This document shows, one piece after another, positions 1 to 8,261 of a stretch of 28,772 nucleotides of DNA. The position numbers and the translations under genes were made by a program. Source of the stretch: CAYOHP01 sp964403795 [NCBI: uncultured bacterium] (GTDB lineage Bacteria > Muiribacteriota > UBA6191 > CAZXTJ01); contig CAYOHP010000084.1 of the NCBI GenBank assembly GCA_964403795.1, positions 1-28,772 on the forward strand, read 5' to 3'. Within the stretch, counting starts at the first letter, position 1. The number at the start of each line of letters is the position of its first letter. A model generated the notes under the pieces. That model saw nothing but the letters and a program-made list of their open reading frames with translations. It had not been told where the DNA came from and did no database searches.

Positions 1-358
<358 letters not shown>

Positions 359-362
359 ACCG

Positions 363-818
363 ATGTCCGAGACCCTGCACATCGAGATCCTGACGGCGAC
401 CAAGACCGCCTTCCGCGGGGATGCGGCCTGGATCGAGGCCAAGACCCTGGTGGGGCGGGCCGAGGTCCTGCCGGGACATGCCGACATGATCGCGGTGCTC
501 GACATCGGGCTGGTGAAGCTCTGCTTCGGCCATGACCTCTCCTATTCGGTGGCGGTCCACGGCGGGGTCATGCAGGTCTCCAAGGACCGGGTGCTGATCC
601 TGGCCGAGGAGGCCGAGCATCCCAAGGACATCGACGCCGAGCGGGCCAAGGCCGAGCTGGCCGAGGCCAAGCGGGAGCTGGAGCAGGGAACCGCGGCGGC
701 CACCGACCGCTTCGTCCGGGACAAGCTCCAGGCCGAGGCGAGGCTGGGCGCCTTCGAGTCCTACCGGGACCACAAGAGCCGCGGCGGGGGTTCCGCCGGG
801 AAGGGAACAGCGCCATGA
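363..818 (+). CDS. atpC: ATP synthase F1 subunit epsilon
   Basis: Epsilon is the small central-stalk subunit of F1Fo ATP synthase; it couples rotation and inhibits ATP hydrolysis. The 151-residue product is slightly longer than the usual 130-140. The N-terminal half (about 1-85) has the family beta-barrel pattern, starting LHIEILTATKTAF and including the conserved LPGHADMIAVLDIG and HGGVMQVSKDRVLILAEEAE. The second half (about 88-135) is a charged helical hairpin rich in Ala, Glu and Lys, and the tail is glycine-rich. The ATG lies 4 bases after the atpD stop. The gene overlaps the ybaB start by 4 bases (ATGA), so ybaB is probably translationally coupled to it. Confidence 0.95.
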   Translation: MSETLHIEILTATKTAFRGDAAWIEAKTLVGRAEVLPGHADMIAVLDIGLVKLCFGHDLSYSVAVHGGVMQVSKDRVLILAEEAEHPKDIDAERAKAELAEAKRELEQGTAAATDRFVRDKLQAEARLGAFESYRDHKSRGGGSAGKGTAP

Positions 819-1144
819 AGTTCGGCGGCGGCGGCGGCATGAAAGACCTCGAGAAGATGATGAAGCAGGCCCAGAAGCTCCAGAACGAGATGCTCTCGAA
901 GCAGGGCGAACTCGAGGGCAAGGAGTACGAGGGGTCGGCCGGCGGAGTGGTCAAGGCCGTGGTCTCGGGCAAGTTCGAACTCCGGAAGATCACGATCGAC
1001 CCGGCCGCCGTCGATCCCGACGACGTCTCCGAGCTCGAGGAGATGGTCCAGATGGCGGTCAACTCCGCCATCCAGGCCGCCCGCGACGAGCAGGAGAGCC
1101 TGATGAAGAGCCTGACCTCCGGGATGCCCGGCTTCGGGTTCTGA
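815..1144 (+). CDS. ybaB: YbaB/EbfC family nucleoid-associated DNA-binding protein
   Basis: YbaB/EbfC proteins are small dimeric DNA-binding proteins that coat the nucleoid. The 109-residue length is typical. A glycine-rich start (five Gly in a row after MKF) precedes the family core: the helix MKQAQKLQNEMLSKQGEL, the beta segment around YEGSAGGVVKAVVSGK, and the region LRKITIDPAAVDPDDVSELEEMV. The start is fixed by the ATGA overlap with atpC. recR follows 16 bases after the stop, preserving the widespread ybaB-recR pair. The usual upstream partner dnaX is replaced here by atpDC. Family membership is clear; the exact cellular role is known only from homologues. Confidence 0.93.
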   Translation: MKFGGGGGMKDLEKMMKQAQKLQNEMLSKQGELEGKEYEGSAGGVVKAVVSGKFELRKITIDPAAVDPDDVSELEEMVQMAVNSAIQAARDEQESLMKSLTSGMPGFGF

Positions 1145-1160
1145 GGAGCGCGGGAGAGCC

Positions 1161-1760
1161 GTGGCGTCGGCCTACCCGGGAGCCCTGGCCCGACTCATCG
1201 ACGAGTTCCGGCGGCTACCCGGGATCGGGGCCAAGTCGGCGGAACGCCTGGCCTTCTTCAGTCTGAAGCGACCTCCGGCCGAGGTCGAGGCCTTCTCCCG
1301 GGCGCTGACGGCCTGCGTCGCCGAGGTCCGCCCCTGCCCCCGGTGCTTCTGCCTGGCGGAAGAGGACCGCTGCGGGATCTGCGACGACCCCCGCCGCGAT
1401 CGCTCCCGGGTCTGCGTGGTGGAGGGCCCTCGCGACGTCTTCGTCCTGGAGCGCTCGGGCGCCTGGCGGGGCCTCTACCACGTGCTCGGCGGCCTGCTCT
1501 CGCCGCTCGACGGGATCGGTCCCGAGGACCTCCACCTCGCCGAGCTGATGGCGCGGGCCGGGGAGGGAATCACCGAGCTGGTGTTGGCGCTCCCGCCCTC
1601 GACCGAAGGCGAGGCCACCGGGGCACTCCTGGCGCTGGAACTCGAGGGGAGTCCGGTCTCGGTCACCCGGATCGCCTACGGCCTGCCGGTCGGGGCCGAG
1701 CTCGAGTTCGCCGATCCGGTCACCCTGGCCAGGGCCCTGGAAGGCCGCCGGGGGATCTGA
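1161..1760 (+). CDS. recR: Recombination mediator protein RecR
   Basis: RecR acts with RecO (and RecF) to load RecA at single-strand gaps. The product has 199 residues, the standard length. The N-terminal helix-hairpin-helix region contains LPGIGAKSAERLAFF (residues 19-33). A four-cysteine zinc finger follows, with C59, C62, C71 and C74 around CPRC and CGIC. The Toprim domain begins at VCVVEGPRD (84-92) and includes the conserved STEGEATG. The C-terminal RIAYGLPVGAELEFAD segment is typical. The GTG start is preceded by a GGGAG ribosome-binding site. It lies 16 bases behind ybaB in the same presumed transcript. Confidence 0.96.
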   Translation: MASAYPGALARLIDEFRRLPGIGAKSAERLAFFSLKRPPAEVEAFSRALTACVAEVRPCPRCFCLAEEDRCGICDDPRRDRSRVCVVEGPRDVFVLERSGAWRGLYHVLGGLLSPLDGIGPEDLHLAELMARAGEGITELVLALPPSTEGEATGALLALELEGSPVSVTRIAYGLPVGAELEFADPVTLARALEGRRGI

Positions 1761-1908
1761 TCGGGCCGCGGGCCCCGGTCGGCCCGACCGGAGCGAGGCC
1801 GGTCGACCGCGCTCCATCCGCACCGGACGGGCCCTCCCGGGCCGGGTCGCGTCGGGTCTGGGGAGCGGCTTCGGGAGCTTCCCGTCGCCCGGTACGCTCG
1901 GCTCCATC

Positions 1909-2673
1909 TTGGTCCAGCCCAGCGACCCGGCTTTCTCGTTCCTCACCCTGGGGGTCGGCAACGCCTTCTCGGCGAGGAACTACACCTTCTGCCTGGCGCT
2001 CTTCGCCGAAGGGCGCTGGCTGCTGGTCGACTGCCCGCACCCCATCCGGAAGATCATGTCCGAGGGCGCCGGCAAGGCGGGGCTCGGCCTCGACATCGCC
2101 GACCTCTCCGGGGTGGCCCTCACCCACCTCCATGCCGACCACGCCTCGGGCCTCGAGGACCTCGCCTTCTGGTCGGTCTTCGTGCTGGGCAAGCGGGTCC
2201 CCCTGCTCGCCCATCCCGACGTCTCGGAGCGGCTCTGGGAACACCATCTGAAGGGAAGCATGGAGCCGACCCGGCCCTGTCCGGACGCCGACTCCGGGAA
2301 GACCCGGGCCGAGGACTATCTCGACCTGATCGACCTCTCGCTGGAACGGAGCGTGGAGTACGGGCCGTTCTCGGTGGAGTGCCGGTTCACCCTCCATCCC
2401 ATCCCGTGCACCGCCTTCCGGATCAAGGCCGGTGGCCGCACCTTGGGGATCAGCGCCGACACGGCCTACGACCCCGGGCTGATCGCCTGGCTGGCGGAGG
2501 CCGATCTGGTGATCCACGAGGTCGGTCCGCCGCTCCATACGCCCTACGAGAAACTGATGCAGCAGCCGGCTTGGATCCGGGACAAGATGCGCCTGATCCA
2601 CTATCCCGACTCGTTCGATGTGGAGGCGAGCGAGATCGAGGTCCTCCGGGAAGGCCGCTTCCACCGGGTCTGA
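1909..2673 (+). CDS. Metallo-beta-lactamase-fold hydrolase, ribonuclease Z-like
   Basis: This 254-residue protein belongs to the metallo-beta-lactamase superfamily and resembles RNase Z-type hydrolases. The metal-binding motif HLHADH is at residues 73-78. Further metal-ligand candidates are the Asp in LGISADTAYD, the His in DLVIHEV and the His in MRLIHYPD near the C-terminus. The substrate cannot be read from sequence: tRNA 3' processing, cyclic nucleotides and phosphodiesters are all possible. The only suitable start is a TTG at 1909 without a clear ribosome-binding site, so the start is uncertain. A TACGCT hexamer lies at 1893-1898. The stop directly abuts the stop of the convergent lipoprotein gene. 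The 148 bases between recR and this gene show nothing else recognisable. Confidence 0.8.
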   Translation: MVQPSDPAFSFLTLGVGNAFSARNYTFCLALFAEGRWLLVDCPHPIRKIMSEGAGKAGLGLDIADLSGVALTHLHADHASGLEDLAFWSVFVLGKRVPLLAHPDVSERLWEHHLKGSMEPTRPCPDADSGKTRAEDYLDLIDLSLERSVEYGPFSVECRFTLHPIPCTAFRIKAGGRTLGISADTAYDPGLIAWLAEADLVIHEVGPPLHTPYEKLMQQPAWIRDKMRLIHYPDSFDVEASEIEVLREGRFHRV

Positions 2674-3759
2674 CTACATCCCGAGCAGGCTCCCGTCCGG
2701 CTCCATCGCCACCTGGGGACTCGCACCGCCCTCCGCGGGCAGGGCCAGGCTGACCTCGGGCGTCGCCAGCAGCCGGAGCCCCATGGGACCGGAGAGCTGC
2801 TCCAGGTATCCGGGGTCGACGGCCTCCAGGCGGATCGGCGTCACGCCCCCATTGGCCGACCGCAGGCGTCCCTCGGCCACCTTGCGAGCGAGGAAGCTCC
2901 CGCCCGTCACCTCGATCTTGTAGTGGCTGGCGGCATCGTCCATGAGGAACGCCACCGGACGTCCGAGGTCGGGGTCCAGGACCGCGAAGCCGTTGGCGGC
3001 ATAGGTGCCCCGGAACTGCACTCCCCGGTGGGTGGTCTGCTTGGTGAACCCGCCCGCGAAGTCGACCCGCAGGAGCTTGCCGGTTCCCAGGGAGCGGGGC
3101 ACCTGCATCGCATAGGTGATCGGCTCGCGGGTCCACATCAGGCCGGTCAGTTCGGGTCGGTCGTCCGGGTAGCGGCGGAACAGATCGGGGCCGAAGACGG
3201 TCCCCTGGAAGCGGGCCGCGGCGCCTTCCCCGATCACGGGGAAGAACTGCGCCACGTTCCAGGCCATGGCCCATTCCGGACTGCCTTCCGGGTACTCCCG
3301 TCCCGGAGCGAGACCCAGGGCGGTCTCGTCGAGGCGGCCGTCGGCGCCGACCGGGAGACCGCGCTCCCCGATCCGGAACGAGACCCGCACCTCCTCGAGA
3401 TCAGCTACCCGTCCGGCCCGGGCCTCCTCGTAGCCGGAGGCGGCGTCGGGTCCCCGGGTGCCCCGGCCCCGGATCACGGCGGTGAGCCGCGCCCCCCGGG
3501 CATCCGCCTCGGCCACCGAGAAGCGGTACTCCAGGTCCCCTCGGCTCACGCTCGGACCCTGGGCGGGTCGGGACTCCTGGACCACCCGGTAGGTGAAGAT
3601 GTCCCCGGCGGTGAACCGGTACCGGAAGGCCGGTTCGGCCGCCGAGACGCACCCGGTGGCCAAGGCCCAGGCGGCCAGGAAGGTGGCGGCCCCGACGGCT
3701 CCTCGCGGCAGGTCCGGGGCGCGGCTCCCCGCCTTCCCCCTGCGGCCACTGGAGTTCAC
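2674..3759 (-). CDS. Putative lipoprotein of unknown function
   Basis: This 361-residue protein on the minus strand has a signal peptide with a basic stretch, a hydrophobic core (AVGAATFLAAWALA) and a lipobox LATGC with the modifiable Cys at residue 37. It is therefore expected to be lipid-anchored outside the cytoplasm. The mature part looks like a beta-rich, all-extracytoplasmic domain (for example FRYRFTAGDIFTYRVV near its start). I recognise no catalytic motif and cannot assign a family. The start is a GTG at 3759; no ATG gives a better signal peptide, and the n-region is unusually long. It is convergent with the metallo-hydrolase with no bases between the two stop codons. The 250 bases upstream are shared with the divergent dnaN promoter region. 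Confidence 0.75.
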   Translation of the reverse strand: MNSSGRRGKAGSRAPDLPRGAVGAATFLAAWALATGCVSAAEPAFRYRFTAGDIFTYRVVQESRPAQGPSVSRGDLEYRFSVAEADARGARLTAVIRGRGTRGPDAASGYEEARAGRVADLEEVRVSFRIGERGLPVGADGRLDETALGLAPGREYPEGSPEWAMAWNVAQFFPVIGEGAAARFQGTVFGPDLFRRYPDDRPELTGLMWTREPITYAMQVPRSLGTGKLLRVDFAGGFTKQTTHRGVQFRGTYAANGFAVLDPDLGRPVAFLMDDAASHYKIEVTGGSFLARKVAEGRLRSANGGVTPIRLEAVDPGYLEQLSGPMGLRLLATPEVSLALPAEGGASPQVAMEPDGSLLGM

Positions 3760-3927
3760 GCACTGCGGATACCTGGGTTCACGGGGCAAGTCGGTCCTCC
3801 TCGGAGATGGGCCCGGGATCTGGCGTGGGGTCCCGGATCGAGACGGTCGGGTCGGGGCAGGGGGGAAGGCCGCAAAGCGCGTGCCGGAGTGCCGGAGGCA
3901 GGCCATTGCCGGGGCGCGGCCGGCCCA

Positions 3928-3936
3928 TGCTATAGT
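3928..3936 (+). promoter_or_regulatory. Extended -10 promoter of dnaN
   Basis: TGCTATAGT is a near-consensus extended -10 element (TGnTATAAT type) 74 bases before the dnaN start. A TTGCCG at 3906-3911 could serve as -35, but its 19-bp spacing is long; extended -10 promoters do not need a strong -35. The start point would be near 3943, giving a leader of about 67 bases that holds two hairpins. Confidence 0.55.
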
Positions 3937-3966
3937 CGGGCGGTCCCGGCTCCCGGTCGGGGCGAT

Positions 3967-4008
3967 CCGCTCCAGGAGCGGTTCTCCAGTGAGATGACGG
4001 GGGTCATC
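3967..4008 (+). promoter_or_regulatory. Two hairpins in the dnaN leader
   Basis: Two perfect stems sit in the predicted dnaN 5' leader. The first is CCGCTC-CAG-GAGCGG at 3967-3981. The second is GATGAC-GGGG-GTCATC at 3993-4008, ending one base before the GTG start codon at 4010. The only purine-rich stretch that could act as ribosome-binding site (the run of G around 3999-4003) lies in the loop and edge of the second stem. Translation may therefore be controlled by this structure. This is an inference from sequence only. Confidence 0.4.
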
Positions 4009-4009
4009 G

Positions 4010-5122
4010 GTGCGTTTCACCGCTCCCAAGGACGAGCTGCTCCACGGGGTCCAGGTCGCCAGCAAGGCCCTGCCGACCACCAGTGCCGAGGCCATGCTGC
4101 TCGACGTGCTGCTCGAGGCCCGGGACGGCGCCCTCCAGGTGTTCGCCACCAACAACCGGATCTCGATCCGGCACAAGCTCCCGGCCCAGATCCAGGAGCC
4201 CGGTTCGGTGGCGGTGCGGGGCGGCCTCTTCAACGAGCTGCTCCAGGGCCTCGCCTCCACCAACGCCCAGCAGGTCGAGATCGTCACCGACGAGCGCAAC
4301 CGCCTCTCGATCCTCTCGGGCGGCGCCTCCTACGACATCGGCGGCGACGATCCCAAGGGCTTCCCCTTCGTGCCCCCGTTCCAGGGCGGGGCCACGCTCA
4401 ACCTCCCCACCCCCGAGCTCCGGGGGATGCTCCGCCAGGTGGCGGTGGTGGCCGGCGGCGGGCTCACCGGACAGACCTTCGAGGAGGTCTCGATCGGGGT
4501 CGAGCAGGGCCGCCTGGTGATGGTCTCGACCGATAGCGTGCGGCTGGCGATCCGGCGCTGGACCCCGCCCGAAGGCACCGAGGTCCCGGCGCTCGACCTC
4601 AGGGTCCCGATCCACGCCCTCCAGGAGCTCGGCAAGGTCCTCTCCGGCGAGGGCGACACCACCATGCAGGTGGGCGAGGACGCCATAGCCTTCCACTTCG
4701 GGGGCACCGAGTTCCGGTCCCGGCTCTCGGATCGGCCCTTCCCCAACTACAAGCAGATCCTTCCCAAGTCCTCCGCCATGCGGGTCGAGGTCGACGCCAA
4801 GGCCTTCTCCGATGCCCTGAAGGGCACCCTGCCGCTGGCCCGCGAGACCAAGCAGAAGGTCCACCTCAAGTTCGCCGAGGACGAACTCGAGGTGCTCTGC
4901 GTCTCCCCCGACATCGGGAAGGCCCGGCGGACCCTGCCGGTCAAGATCGAGGGCAAGCCGCTGGAGCTTGCATTCAATGCCCGTTTCCTGCTCGATTTCC
5001 TGGGTGTGGTGGCGACCGAAAGGGTGAGTTTCCAGGCGACTTCGGCGGTTCATCCCGCCCGCCTGGAACCGCTTGGAGAAGGCGACACCTACACGTACAT
5101 TGTGATGCCTATCAATCTCTGA
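4010..5122 (+). CDS. dnaN: DNA polymerase III beta subunit (sliding clamp)
   Basis: The sliding clamp encircles DNA and tethers DNA polymerase III and repair enzymes. The product has 370 residues, the normal size for three clamp domains. Recognisable features are the N-terminal MRFTAPKDELLHGVQVASKAL, the middle-domain region around LVMVSTDSVRLAIRR, the segment FRSRLSDRPFPNYKQILP, and the C-terminal end YTYIVMPINL, matching the conserved MP-(I/M)-x-L terminus. The start is the GTG at 4010. The usual neighbours dnaA, recF and gyrB are absent; the gene sits alone after a divergent lipoprotein gene and 19 bases before a HEAT-repeat gene. It is the plausible replicative clamp, though a second dnaN elsewhere cannot be excluded. 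Confidence 0.95.
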   Translation: MRFTAPKDELLHGVQVASKALPTTSAEAMLLDVLLEARDGALQVFATNNRISIRHKLPAQIQEPGSVAVRGGLFNELLQGLASTNAQQVEIVTDERNRLSILSGGASYDIGGDDPKGFPFVPPFQGGATLNLPTPELRGMLRQVAVVAGGGLTGQTFEEVSIGVEQGRLVMVSTDSVRLAIRRWTPPEGTEVPALDLRVPIHALQELGKVLSGEGDTTMQVGEDAIAFHFGGTEFRSRLSDRPFPNYKQILPKSSAMRVEVDAKAFSDALKGTLPLARETKQKVHLKFAEDELEVLCVSPDIGKARRTLPVKIEGKPLELAFNARFLLDFLGVVATERVSFQATSAVHPARLEPLGEGDTYTYIVMPINL

Positions 5123-5141
5123 TACCGGGAGAACATCCATC

Positions 5142-6542
5142 GTGGCGAGGAAGACGAGAGCCGGCAGCGAGGCCGGCAAGGCCAAGAAGAGCTCGGGACC
5201 TTCGCCCCGCAAGGCGTCGGCGCCCGCCCCCAAGGCGAGTCCCAAACTGGCGAAGCTCGCCAAGCAGTTGGAGAGCGAGGACACCGGGATCCGCCTGAAG
5301 GCGGTCAAGGAGATCGCCTCCTCGGGTGGCTCCGATACCATCCCCGGCCTGCTCGAGGCGCTCAAGGACAAGAACGAGGACGTCGTCATGGTCGCCCTCC
5401 AGTCGCTCGGCGAACTGGGCGAGGCCGCCATCCCCTCGTTGATCGAGGCGCTGCGCAACAAGTCGTGGGCGGTCCGCCGCAACGCCGCCAAGGCCCTGGT
5501 GCGGATGGGGCGCCGCAGCCTGGACGCCATCGTCGAGGCCATGTACTCCGACGACGAGGACGTGCAGTTCTGGGCCTCCGAGGTGCTCGCCGAGTTCGGC
5601 GAGGAAGGCCTCGACCGCTTCCTCGAGATCCTCGAGAAGGGCAGCCAGGCCAACCGGCTCTGCGCCATCTCGGCGCTCGGCAAGATCGGGTCGGTGCGGG
5701 CGGTGCCGGCGCTGGTCCAGCAGCTCGGGCACGAGGCCTGGGCGGTGCGCCGGGCGGCGTCCGACGCCCTGTGGGAGATCGGCGAGCCGGCGGTGCCGTC
5801 GCTGATCGAGGCCCTCGACGACGCCAGCTCCGACGTCCAGTTCTGGTCGATCCAGGCGCTGGGCGAGATCGCCGACGCCCGGGCCGTGCCGGCCCTGGTC
5901 AAGAAGCTCAAGGCGTCCGAGTCCGAGGAAGAGCGGATCAACATCATCAAGGCCATGGGCGAGATCGCCGATCCCAAGGCCACCGACACCCTGATCGGGG
6001 AACTCGGACAGAAGAGCTGGTTCGTCCGCCGGGCGGCCGGCGAGGCGCTGTGGACCGTCGGTCCCGCGGCGGTGCCCAAGCTCGTCAAGGGACTCGCCAG
6101 CAAGAACGTCGACGTCCGCTACTGGGCCTGCAAGGTGCTCGGCGAGATGCAGGCCAGCGAGGCCGTGCTCCCGATCATCGAGCTGCTCGACGACAAGGAG
6201 TGGTCGATCCGTTCGGGCGCCGCCTACGCACTCGGCGAGATGGGCGACGAGCGGGCCGGCGAGGCCCTGCTCAAGCACCTCGAGGACCCCAACGAGATCG
6301 TCCGCAAGAACGTGGTGATCGCCCTGGGGCAGATCGGCGATGCCAAGGCGATCCGTTCCAGCGAGGCAGCGCTCGGGGACAAGAGCGAGTGGGTCCGGCG
6401 CTACGCCGCCGAGAGCCTGGAGAAGATCAAGGACAAGAAGTCCGACCCCGCCTCCGGGGGCTGCGGCGAGTGCGGCTTCGCGATCCAGCCCGGTTGGCGG
6501 TTCTGCCCGGCCTGCGGCGCCTCCTCGTCCGGCGACGAGTAG
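5142..6542 (+). CDS. HEAT-repeat protein with basic N-terminus and C-terminal zinc ribbon
   Basis: This 466-residue protein has three parts. Residues 1-45 are rich in Lys, Ala, Ser and Pro. Residues about 45-435 are a solenoid of roughly 30-residue HEAT repeats of the PBS-lyase type, with lines such as WAVRRNAAKAL, VQFWASEVLAEFG and ISALGKIG. The C-terminus is a zinc ribbon with C441, C444, C455 and C458 (CGEC...CPAC). The Trp-x-(V/I)-R units fall at codons spaced 91, 93, 61 and 63 residues apart, so repeats are arranged in groups of three and then two. The role is unknown; such scaffolds usually bind proteins. It follows dnaN by 19 bases with a GGGAGA site before the GTG start, and is likely cotranscribed with dnaN and apt. 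Confidence 0.85.
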   Translation: MARKTRAGSEAGKAKKSSGPSPRKASAPAPKASPKLAKLAKQLESEDTGIRLKAVKEIASSGGSDTIPGLLEALKDKNEDVVMVALQSLGELGEAAIPSLIEALRNKSWAVRRNAAKALVRMGRRSLDAIVEAMYSDDEDVQFWASEVLAEFGEEGLDRFLEILEKGSQANRLCAISALGKIGSVRAVPALVQQLGHEAWAVRRAASDALWEIGEPAVPSLIEALDDASSDVQFWSIQALGEIADARAVPALVKKLKASESEEERINIIKAMGEIADPKATDTLIGELGQKSWFVRRAAGEALWTVGPAAVPKLVKGLASKNVDVRYWACKVLGEMQASEAVLPIIELLDDKEWSIRSGAAYALGEMGDERAGEALLKHLEDPNEIVRKNVVIALGQIGDAKAIRSSEAALGDKSEWVRRYAAESLEKIKDKKSDPASGGCGECGFAIQPGWRFCPACGASSSGDE

Positions 6543-6575
6543 CCGACCGGACACCCCCGAGGAGGTCCTCCGACC

Positions 6576-7106
6576 ATGGCCCGCGTCAACCTGGACAGCG
6601 TCCGCAAGGCGATCCTCGACGTCCCCGACTTCCCCAAGAAGGGGATCGTCTTCAAGGACATCACCCCGGTCCTGGACCAGCCGGATCTGTTCCGCTGGGT
6701 CACCCTCCAGATGGCGGCCCGCTGGTCGGGGGAAAGCCTCGACTACGTGGTGGGCATCGAATCCCGCGGCTTCATCCTCGGCGCCGCCCTGGCCGGGGTC
6801 ATGGGGCTCGGGTTCGTCCCGGTCCGGAAGCCGAAGAAGCTCCCCAGGAAGACCCTCTCGGAGACCTACGCGCTCGAGTACGGGACCGACACCCTGGAGG
6901 TCCACGAGGACGCCTTCCCCAATGCCGCCCGGGTGGTCATCGTCGACGACGTGCTGGCCACCGGGGGGACCGCCCAAGCGGCCTGGAGACTCTGCCAGAA
7001 GGCGGGGGCCGACGTGGTGGGCCTGGCCTTCCTGATGGAACTCGGCTTCCTCGACGGACGGAAGAAGCTCGAGGGCGTGGCCGTCCAGTCCCTGCTGACC
7101 TACTGA
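6576..7106 (+). CDS. apt: Adenine phosphoribosyltransferase
   Basis: Apt salvages adenine by joining it to PRPP to give AMP. The 176-residue length matches the family. The N-terminal part has FPKKGIVFKDITPVL, a signature of bacterial Apt. The substrate-loop region has GIESRGFILGAALA (60-72). The 13-residue PRPP-binding motif VVIVDDVLATGGTA is at 120-133. A strong ribosome-binding site (GGAGGT at 6561-6566) precedes the ATG. The gene follows the HEAT-repeat gene by 33 bases and precedes hprK by 64 bases, so it probably belongs to the same transcript. Confidence 0.95.
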   Translation: MARVNLDSVRKAILDVPDFPKKGIVFKDITPVLDQPDLFRWVTLQMAARWSGESLDYVVGIESRGFILGAALAGVMGLGFVPVRKPKKLPRKTLSETYALEYGTDTLEVHEDAFPNAARVVIVDDVLATGGTAQAAWRLCQKAGADVVGLAFLMELGFLDGRKKLEGVAVQSLLTY

Positions 7107-7170
7107 TGGTGGGGGGCGTCCCGGGGTCTGGGAAGGACCGGCCTCGGGCCTGTGCGTCGGGGGTCGCTCC

Positions 7171-8106
7171 GTGCTGAGGACGCTGCCCAGCCTCGACCTG
7201 GCCCGTCGGCTCTCGCTGCTGCGCCTGAACGCCGGCTTCGAGGACAAGGGCGTGCTCGAGGGAGCCTCGGTGGCCTATGCCGGGCTGGGCTTGGCGGGCT
7301 ACCAGGGGAACTCCCGGCCGGGGCGGGTCATCCTGCTCGGACCCAGCGAGTTCGGGTACCTGGCGAGCCTCAGCGAGGCGGCGGCCCGGGGTGCCATGGC
7401 GGCGCTCTTCACCCAGCGGGTCGCCTGCCTGATCGTGGCCACCGAGGACGAGGTCCCCGGCTACGTCCTCCAGGAGGCGACCCTGGCCGAGGTGGCGGTG
7501 TACCGCTCGCCCTTCCCTCCGGCTTCGGTCCAGCCCACCGTGACCGAGGCCCTCCGGGACTGGCTGGCCCCGGTCGAGACCATGCACGGCGTCATGGTCG
7601 ACGTCTCGGGCATGGGTGTCCTGATCCTGGGGGAGAGCGGGATCGGCAAGTCGGAGTGCGCCCTGGAGCTGATCCGCCACGGACACCGACTGGTCGCCGA
7701 CGACGCGGTCCGGGTGAAGCGGATCTCCGACGAGGTGGCGGTGGCGGAGGCCCCGGACGGCTTCCGCCATGCCATGGAACTCCGCGGGATCGGCCTGATC
7801 GACGTGCGCAGTCTCTTCGGCATGGAGGCGATCTGCGACCGCAAGCAGATCGAGCTGGTGGTCCGCTTCGAGCTGCCGAGCCCGGAGCGTCGCTACGAGC
7901 GGCTGGGGATCGAGCAGCAGGCCACCCGGATCTGCGGGGTGGAACTCCCCTACCTGGTGATCCCCATCCGGGAAGGCAAGAACATGGCGATCCTGGTCGA
8001 AGTGGCGGCCAAGAACCAGCACCTCCGGAACCTCGGCATCAACAGCGCCGAGGAGATCGCCAAGTCCCTGGAACGGCGGATCGAGCAGAAGTCCCGGCAG
8101 GAGTAG
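7171..8106 (+). CDS. hprK: HPr(Ser) kinase/phosphorylase
   Basis: HprK phosphorylates and dephosphorylates a serine of HPr, linking carbon status to PTS activity or gene regulation. The 311-residue product has the N-terminal domain (1-130), then the catalytic domain with a Walker A P-loop GESGIGKS (154-161). MHGVMVDV (His139) precedes the P-loop. HRLVADDAV (172-180) and the HprK signature around ELRGIGLIDVRSLFG (203-217) follow it. The GTG at 7171 gives the expected N-terminus. No ptsH, EI or EIIA gene is in the window, so its partner must be encoded elsewhere. The 155 bases downstream hold a 7-bp stem (8109-8115 with 8136-8142) but no T-tract. Confidence 0.93.
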   Translation: MLRTLPSLDLARRLSLLRLNAGFEDKGVLEGASVAYAGLGLAGYQGNSRPGRVILLGPSEFGYLASLSEAAARGAMAALFTQRVACLIVATEDEVPGYVLQEATLAEVAVYRSPFPPASVQPTVTEALRDWLAPVETMHGVMVDVSGMGVLILGESGIGKSECALELIRHGHRLVADDAVRVKRISDEVAVAEAPDGFRHAMELRGIGLIDVRSLFGMEAICDRKQIELVVRFELPSPERRYERLGIEQQATRICGVELPYLVIPIREGKNMAILVEVAAKNQHLRNLGINSAEEIAKSLERRIEQKSRQE

Positions 8107-8261
8107 GACTCCCGGCCCGGTCGGTCGCGGCGATCCCGGGAGGGCCGGGATGGGCCTCGATCCACCCCGGAGCGAACTCGCCACCCCGAAATCCGTACAA
8201 AACCTCGCAGCCCCGCACGGGATCTGTGCTTCCGGCACCGCGCCCCCTGTAAGATGGCCCG

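Noticed and set aside
8109-8142. Intrinsic terminator after hprK
   Set aside because: CTCCCGG and CCGGGAG pair over a 20-base loop, but no T-tract follows and the local GC content makes such repeats frequent by chance.
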